From Marinilabiliales bacterium (GTDB taxonomy: Bacteria > Bacteroidota > Bacteroidia > Bacteroidales > SZUA-534), in assembly GCA_003512955.1 (NCBI GenBank), contig DOTG01000016.1, forward strand, positions 76,857 to 140,856: 64,000 nt of DNA, written 5' to 3'. Below the pieces are notes generated by a model that saw only the letters and a program-made list of their open reading frames with translations, was not told the origin of the DNA and did not search any database. Shown here piece by piece: positions 59,195 through 64,000 of this stretch. Every line of letters begins with the position of its first letter. Within the stretch, counting starts at the first letter, position 1. The translations under genes and the position numbers were made by a program.

Positions 59195-60796
59195 ATGCAA
59201 AAAGTATTATTAGGTGCCGAAGCTATTGCCCAAGGTGCTATTGATGGCGGAATGTCGGGTGTTTATGCCTACCCGGGAACCCCATCCACCGAAATTACCG
59301 AATACATTCAATCCAACAAATATGCCCGCGAACAGAAACTCCACAGCATGTGGTCAACCAATGAAAAAACTGCCATGGAGTCGGCTCTTGGGATGGCTTA
59401 TGCCGGAAAACGGGCGATGGTTTGCATGAAACATGTGGGTCTGAATGTGGCTGCCGATTGTTTTATGAATGCGGCAGTAACTGGAGTAAACGGCGGTATG
59501 ATTGTTACCGTGGCCGATGATCCATCCATGCATTCCAGTCAGAATGAACAGGATTCCAGATATTATGGTAGGTTTGCCCAAATTCCTATTTTGGAACCCT
59601 CCAACCAGCAAGAGGCTTACGATATGGCATACGCAGCCTTTGATTTATCTGAGGAATTTGGAGTGCCCGTAATGATACGGATTACCACCCGGTTGGCTCA
59701 TTCAAGGGCTGTGGTACAACTAAGTCCTGTAAGAAGCCAGAATAGTTTGAAATTGCCTGACGATCCCCGTCAATTTGTTCTTTTACCAAATATTGCCCGC
59801 AAACAATACCGGAAGTTGCTGGCTGGTCAAAGCCTGTTCGAAGAAAAATCAAATACCAGCCCCTTTAACCAGTATCATGAGGGAACTGATAAAACCATGG
59901 GAATTATAGCCTGCGGTATCAGTATGAATTACCTGATGGAAAAATTTCCAGAAGGATGTCCCTATCCTGTGGTAAAAGTATCGCAATACCCTTTGCCCCG
60001 TAAATTGGTTACCCGGTTATCGGAAGAAACCGGATATCTTTTGGTTTTAGAAGAGGGGTACCCGATTATCGAAGAACTCATTAAAGGCTATCTTGAAAAA
60101 GAACAAGTGAAAGGAAGGCTCGATGGGACGCTTCCCCGCGATGGTGAATTAAATCCTGATCATGTTGCCAAAGCATTGGGTTTACCGGTGCATAAGGGTA
60201 ATGATGTCCCTTCATTGGTAGCCAACCGTCCGCCTGCTTTATGTGTGGGGTGCAGCCATCACGATGTTTTTAAAGCATTAAACGAGGCTTTGAAAGAATT
60301 GGGTGACGGTCGTGTTTTTTCCGACATCGGCTGTTACACCATGGGAGCGTTGGAGCCATACCATTCCATCAACACTTGCGTGGATATGGGTGCATCCATT
60401 ACCATGGCTAAAGGAGCTGCCGATGCAGGGTTGATTCCGGCCATTGCCCTAATTGGTGATTCCACCTTTACCCATAGTGGCATCACAGGTTTGCTCGATG
60501 CCGTGGTGGAGAATTCGCCGATAACAATTATTATTTCCGATAACGAGTCCACTTCAATGACCGGAGGCCAGGAATCATCGGCCAAAGGAAGGATTGAGGC
60601 CATTTGCGAGGGTGTTGGGGTTTTGCCCGGGCACATTCACGTGGTATTGCCCGTGAAAAAGAACCATGAATCGCTGGTAAAACTTATCAAAGATGAATTG
60701 AATTATCCCGGGGTATCTGTGATTATTCCCCGCCGGATTTGTGTTCAAAAAAACCGCCGCGATATTAAAATAAAACAAGTGGCTAAATCAATTTAG
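59195..60796 (+). CDS. iorA: Indolepyruvate ferredoxin oxidoreductase, alpha subunit
   Basis: A 533-residue thiamine-diphosphate enzyme subunit. The Pyr domain includes YAYPGTPSTEITEYI, NEKTAMESALGMAYAGKRA and VADDPSMHSSQNEQDSRYY; the PP domain includes LCVGCSHHDVFKAL, FSDIGCYTMGALEPYHS and the GDSTFTHSGITGLLDAV thiamine site. With IorB it oxidatively decarboxylates aryl pyruvates (from aromatic amino acids) to aryl-acetyl-CoA, or runs in reverse. Classical IorA continues with a C-terminal two-cluster ferredoxin domain; here the chain stops soon after PRRICVQKN and has no C-x2-C-x2-C pattern. Confidence 0.92.
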   Translation: MQKVLLGAEAIAQGAIDGGMSGVYAYPGTPSTEITEYIQSNKYAREQKLHSMWSTNEKTAMESALGMAYAGKRAMVCMKHVGLNVAADCFMNAAVTGVNGGMIVTVADDPSMHSSQNEQDSRYYGRFAQIPILEPSNQQEAYDMAYAAFDLSEEFGVPVMIRITTRLAHSRAVVQLSPVRSQNSLKLPDDPRQFVLLPNIARKQYRKLLAGQSLFEEKSNTSPFNQYHEGTDKTMGIIACGISMNYLMEKFPEGCPYPVVKVSQYPLPRKLVTRLSEETGYLLVLEEGYPIIEELIKGYLEKEQVKGRLDGTLPRDGELNPDHVAKALGLPVHKGNDVPSLVANRPPALCVGCSHHDVFKALNEALKELGDGRVFSDIGCYTMGALEPYHSINTCVDMGASITMAKGAADAGLIPAIALIGDSTFTHSGITGLLDAVVENSPITIIISDNESTSMTGGQESSAKGRIEAICEGVGVLPGHIHVVLPVKKNHESLVKLIKDELNYPGVSVIIPRRICVQKNRRDIKIKQVAKSI

Positions 60797-60821
60797 AAAT
60801 CTTAAAAAGAGAATTACAAAC

Positions 60822-61412
60822 ATGAAAACAGACATCATATTAGCCGGAGTGGGGGGGCAGGGAATCCTTTCTATTGCGGCAGCCATAGGAACAGCAGCTC
60901 TAAATAATGAATTGTACATCAAACAGGCCGAAACGCATGGGATGAGCCAACGCGGTGGTGCCGTGGTTTCACATCTACGCATATCGGATAAGCCCATTTA
61001 TTCCGATTTGATCTCAGAAGGGGAAGCGGACTTGATTCTGGCGGTGGAACCTCTGGAAGCCTTACGGTATTTACCTTACCTTGCTACAAAAGGGTATATT
61101 GTAACCAACACCACACCTTTTGTGAATATCCCCGATTATCCTACCGCGGAAGAAATTATGAAACAGTTGCATCAGCAAACCCATTTGGTAGCTATTGATG
61201 CTGATAAAGTGGCCGAAGATTTAGGTAACAAATTAGCCTCGAACATGGTCATGCTTGGTGCTGCAGCCCGATTCCTAAACCATATTGATCTTACTGCTTT
61301 AGAAAAAGGAATAGCCGAACTGTTTTCCCGAAAGGGTGAGGAGGTGGTAAAGGCAAACGTAGATGCCATACATGCAGGAAAAACTTTGGTAGATAAACAG
61401 TTTCAGGATTAA
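60822..61412 (+). CDS. iorB: Indolepyruvate ferredoxin oxidoreductase, beta subunit
   Basis: A 196-residue gamma-type domain of 2-oxoacid:ferredoxin oxidoreductases. AGVGGQGILSIAAAIG and QAETHGMSQRGGAVVSHLR are its signatures. It starts 25 bp after iorA. Together they form the minimal IorAB enzyme. A weak hairpin (CCTCC/GGGGG, near 61467-61481, then TTTTTCTTTTT) follows about 60 bp later and may end the operon. Confidence 0.93.
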   Translation: MKTDIILAGVGGQGILSIAAAIGTAALNNELYIKQAETHGMSQRGGAVVSHLRISDKPIYSDLISEGEADLILAVEPLEALRYLPYLATKGYIVTNTTPFVNIPDYPTAEEIMKQLHQQTHLVAIDADKVAEDLGNKLASNMVMLGAAARFLNHIDLTALEKGIAELFSRKGEEVVKANVDAIHAGKTLVDKQFQD

Positions 61413-61549
61413 GCTTGGGATTTGATGGTTTGAGCCAAATCCGACCAAAGTATATGAATGGTGAAGCCTCCAAATCGGGGGTTTTTCTTTTTAGGTTAAT
61501 TTGCCTATTTTTAACTTTTGATAAAAGAAGCTACATTAATCTATTAATT

Positions 61550-62215
61550 ATGAAAACAATCGGTTTTTTACTGGCTGCCTCGCTGCTAATGAGTTTTTCG
61601 GGAACTGTGCATGCGCAATATGGAAAAGCACCGGCATCGAAGCTATCGGAAGCACTGGCACAAAAACAGGTCACACATTCTTTGAATGTTTGGGAATTGG
61701 AAGCATTAAAAAGTGATAACAAGTTTGTGGTCTTTTGTGAGGCTGTACAATACAGTTCATCCAATAAACCCGATGTATTGAAGGGTATCAGGCTGACATT
61801 CCTTTCGGAAAACGGAAATAGCGATAACAATCTGGCCAAAACAGCCAAAGTCCTTGAAGTATTTATTGATCAATCGGAATATAGTGAATTGATGGTGGCC
61901 TTAAACCAAATGCTTGCCGAATTTAAAAAGATTGAAAAGACATCACAGAAATGTGAAATGTCCTATCTTACATCAGGTGGTATCAAATTTGGATTTGTTC
62001 AGACACCTAAAAAAGTGGCCGCAACCATTGGGCTACAATACAGTGAGGCTGAAGTGGTAGCCGAATTTGCAGGGATTGAGAAATTTCTGACTGAGATGAA
62101 AGAGTATATCGACATTGCTACAAAAGACCTTTATCTCCCTGAAAACATCGAAAAACTCAAAAAAGTTAAAAAGACCAACCAAGAGGCTAAAGATGTGATC
62201 ATTGATGATATTTAA
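61550..62215 (+). CDS. Exported protein of unknown function
   Basis: A 221-residue protein with a clear Sec signal (MKTIGFLLAASLLMSFSG, cleavage near VHAQ). I chose ATG 61550; a longer frame starting further upstream would run through the probable iorB terminator and bury the signal peptide. The mature part has VFCEAVQYSSSNKPD, KVLEVFIDQSEYSELMVALNQML and a lysine-rich C-terminus (KLKKVKKTNQEAKD). I do not recognise the family; the size and layout suggest a periplasmic protein. Monocistronic. Confidence 0.75.
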   Translation: MKTIGFLLAASLLMSFSGTVHAQYGKAPASKLSEALAQKQVTHSLNVWELEALKSDNKFVVFCEAVQYSSSNKPDVLKGIRLTFLSENGNSDNNLAKTAKVLEVFIDQSEYSELMVALNQMLAEFKKIEKTSQKCEMSYLTSGGIKFGFVQTPKKVAATIGLQYSEAEVVAEFAGIEKFLTEMKEYIDIATKDLYLPENIEKLKKVKKTNQEAKDVIIDDI

Positions 62216-62370
62216 GTCAGGGGGATGGTAATCCGGTAAAACATATTTTACTATTTCAAAAAGAGTAGGACCACCTGAAATAGATTGAATTATTTGTTTG
62301 AGTCAAATTTATCTGATTGCATTTTAAGTTTAAGATTATGTAGATATTGTCTTATTTTATCAATAAATGT

Positions 62371-62411
62371 AAAAATAAGATTAGTTAATTAATCTTATTT
62401 TTTTAGTTTTG
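62371..62411 (+). promoter_or_regulatory. Palindrome abutting the -7 box of DUF4143 ATPase 3
   Basis: AAAAATAAGATTA (62371-62383) and its exact reverse complement (62390-62402) surround a 6-nt loop. One base later comes TAGTTTTG (62404-62411), a perfect TAnnTTTG box, 22 nt before the ATG. Further small palindromes follow (AGTTTT-GTAT-AAAACT at 62405-62420; ATAAAAC and GTTTTAT at 62413-62435, reaching the start codon). The remaining gap from 62216 holds nothing else recognisable. Confidence 0.62.
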
Positions 62412-62433
62412 TATAAAACTAGTAAATTGTTTT

Positions 62434-63888
62434 ATGGCTTTATTACCATTATCTGAGGAACAGGTTCTTGACCGTTTAAAACAAGAAAACCCATGGTGGG
62501 CTACAGGTGCTGTTGACGACGATTATACAAAAATGCAAAAGCGGTTGTATTTTGATTTGTTTTTCCCGCTAGTAGAAGACATTTCAATAAAAAGAGCTGT
62601 AATATTGATGGGACCCCGCCGTGTAGGTAAAACGGTTATGATTTTCCATGCCATTGACTCTTTATTAAAAAGGGGTGTTTCCCCACATCAAATAGCATTT
62701 GTTTCGGTTGAAAACCCATTTTTTAATAAATTACCTTTAGAACAACTTTTTAAAGCCTGTATTAAAGCAACCGGTAAATCGGAACCCAAAGGTTGGTACG
62801 TTTTTTTCGATGAGATTCAATATTTGAAAGATTGGGAAGTACATTTGAAATCGCTGGTTGATAGTTATCCTCATGTGAAATTTGTTGCCAGTGGCTCAGC
62901 TGCAGCCGCACTTAAGCTTAAAAGCACGGAAAGTGGGGCTGGCCGTTTTACCGATTTTATGTTGCCTCCGTTAACTTTCAATGAGTACATTCATTTATTG
63001 CAATTACACCATTTAATTATACCTACCCAAATTGACTGGGAAGGTAATGCAACAAGTTTTTATGAAACTACCAATATTGCATTGCTCAATGAACATTTTT
63101 TAAAATACATCAATTATGGAGGGTATCCGGAGATTATTTTTTCCGAAAAATTGCAAGTAAATCCTTCACGGTTTATCAAATCCGATATTATCGACAAAGT
63201 TTTGTTAAGAGATTTACCTAGCTTATATGGTATCCAGGATGTTCAAGAGCTTAATTCACTTTTTACCAGTATAGCCTATAATTCAGGACAGGAATTTTCG
63301 CTCGAGGCGTTAAGCCAAGCATCGGGTGGGGTTGAGAAAAATACCATTAAAAGGTATATCCAATATTTAGAAGCTGCATTTTTAATAAAAATTGTTCACC
63401 GGATTGACCATAATGCAAAAAAATTTAGTAGAGCAAATTATTTTAAAATTTACTTAACAAATCCTTCACTACGGAGTGCTTTGTTTACGCCTCTACAACC
63501 AACTGATAAATTGATGGGGGCCATGGTTGAAACTGCAATATATGCCCAGTGGTTGCAAAGGGAATGGTTTGAACCCTGGTATGCACGTTGGACTGCCGGG
63601 AGAACTCAAGGTGAAGTAGATATGGTTGGGTTATCTCCCCAGAATTTTAAACCACTTTGGGCATTAGAAGTTAAATGGAGCAACCGATATTATGAAAACC
63701 CAAGTGAATTAAAATCCTTGATGAGTTTTTGCCAATCAAATAGTTTAAAGTCTGCATTGGTTACAACTATTGACAAAAGTGGGAGTAGAGCAATGAATGA
63801 AATGAAGTTACATTTTCTTCCTTCAGCATTGTATGCATATACAGTAGGAAAAAATACCATAAATCAAAAGAAAGTACGAAATATTTAA
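62434..63888 (+). CDS. AAA ATPase with C-terminal DUF4143 domain (ATPase 3)
   Basis: A 484-residue protein, longer than the other two because of an N-terminal extension (1-50, with NPWWATGAVDDDY) and longer linkers. Walker A is GPRRVGKT (60-67), Walker B WYVFFDEIQYLKDWE, the sensor-like FVASGSAAAALKLK, and the nuclease-like motif GEVDMVGLSPQNFKPLWALEVKWS (with D and E-x-K) lies near 395-420. The NPWW N-terminus is common in one subgroup of the family. Function unknown. It is transcribed alone and followed by a strong terminator. Confidence 0.85.
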   Translation: MALLPLSEEQVLDRLKQENPWWATGAVDDDYTKMQKRLYFDLFFPLVEDISIKRAVILMGPRRVGKTVMIFHAIDSLLKRGVSPHQIAFVSVENPFFNKLPLEQLFKACIKATGKSEPKGWYVFFDEIQYLKDWEVHLKSLVDSYPHVKFVASGSAAAALKLKSTESGAGRFTDFMLPPLTFNEYIHLLQLHHLIIPTQIDWEGNATSFYETTNIALLNEHFLKYINYGGYPEIIFSEKLQVNPSRFIKSDIIDKVLLRDLPSLYGIQDVQELNSLFTSIAYNSGQEFSLEALSQASGGVEKNTIKRYIQYLEAAFLIKIVHRIDHNAKKFSRANYFKIYLTNPSLRSALFTPLQPTDKLMGAMVETAIYAQWLQREWFEPWYARWTAGRTQGEVDMVGLSPQNFKPLWALEVKWSNRYYENPSELKSLMSFCQSNSLKSALVTTIDKSGSRAMNEMKLHFLPSALYAYTVGKNTINQKKVRNI

Positions 63889-63956
63889 CATGAATGGCAA
63901 TTACTCAAAAAAAGACTTGTAGAATTCTATCTTAAAAAGTATTTACATTTAATAAA

Positions 63957-63982
63957 AAAAGGAGGGCTTATGCCCTCCTTTT
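63957..63982. terminator. Rho-independent terminator after ATPase 3
   Basis: AAAAGGAGGGC pairs perfectly with GCCCTCCTTTT around a TTAT loop. Runs of A before and T after would let it work in both directions. Confidence 0.88.
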
Positions 63983-64000
63983 CCTGTTTTCCGCACTTTT

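Noticed and set aside
61415..61549. N-terminal extension of the exported protein
   Set aside because: It would begin 3 bp after iorB, include a probable terminator and place the clear signal peptide in the middle of the chain.
62232..62241. Partial match (TCCGGTAAAA) to the end of the MITE-like element
   Set aside because: Only ten bases match and no opposite end is found before ATPase 3; chance cannot be excluded.

Overview
The window reads as a chromosomal stretch of a Bacteroidota bacterium, probably from the Bacteroidales/Marinilabiliales side. The evidence is a SusC/SusD pair, TonB-dependent receptors with N-terminal carboxypeptidase-like domains, -7 promoter boxes of the form TAnnTTTG, weak Shine-Dalgarno sites, a four-helix-bundle protein of the 23S-IVS type, and many DUF4143 ATPases. 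Everything up to about 44.8 kb runs on the + strand and is a surface-polysaccharide (O-antigen/capsule-like) locus. The rest is unrelated housekeeping and accessory genes, mostly on the - strand.

Region 1 (0-28 kb): nucleotide-sugar synthesis. A Gfo/Idh/MocA sugar dehydrogenase enters from the left edge, followed by a MITE-like element and a 16-unit heptamer repeat. Next comes a large cassette that occurs twice (A, about 1.5-13.2 kb; B, about 18-27.8 kb). Each copy holds a TviB-type nucleotide-sugar 6-dehydrogenase, GNAT acyltransferase, acyl carrier protein, SDR reductase, split transketolase (two genes), AMP-forming ligase, LuxE-type acyl-protein synthetase, LuxC-type acyl reductase and, finally, a WecE-type sugar aminotransferase. 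Copy A has a polyprenol-phosphate glycosyltransferase and a methyltransferase inserted before WecE. Copy B runs straight into a WecF-type (GT56) transferase. Between the copies lie rmlA, a UDP-glucose dehydrogenase, gmd and fcl. I read the duplicated cassette as a pathway that makes an unusual acyl or carbon-extended group and puts it on a 4-amino-4,6-dideoxy sugar. This is the best candidate in the window for an undescribed system.

Region 2 (27.8-44.8 kb): an AT-rich, tightly overlapping run of assembly genes: WecF, Wzx flippase, six glycosyltransferases, three Wzy/WaaL-like membrane proteins, a sugar epimerase/reductase, a WecA/WbpL-like initiating transferase and a PglE-like aminotransferase. 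One Wzy-like protein carries a carbohydrate-binding-like domain in a loop, and another is fused to a PglC/WcaJ-type initiating phosphoglycosyltransferase. The WbpL-like gene is split by a 1,549-bp insertion that carries an ATPase gene and a replacement gene head, flanked by 34-bp direct repeats.

Region 3 (44.8-64 kb): a second DUF4143 ATPase, tRNA-Arg(TCT), an FKBP isomerase, a SusC/SusD/lipoprotein operon, a fused LeuC-LeuD-type dehydratase, a TfoX-C domain protein, a TonB-dependent receptor, YjbQ, IorA/IorB, an exported protein and a third DUF4143 ATPase. All three ATPase genes have a palindrome directly upstream of a perfect TAnnTTTG box. Short arrays of degenerate 7-bp repeats recur through the non-coding spaces, and some run into genes.
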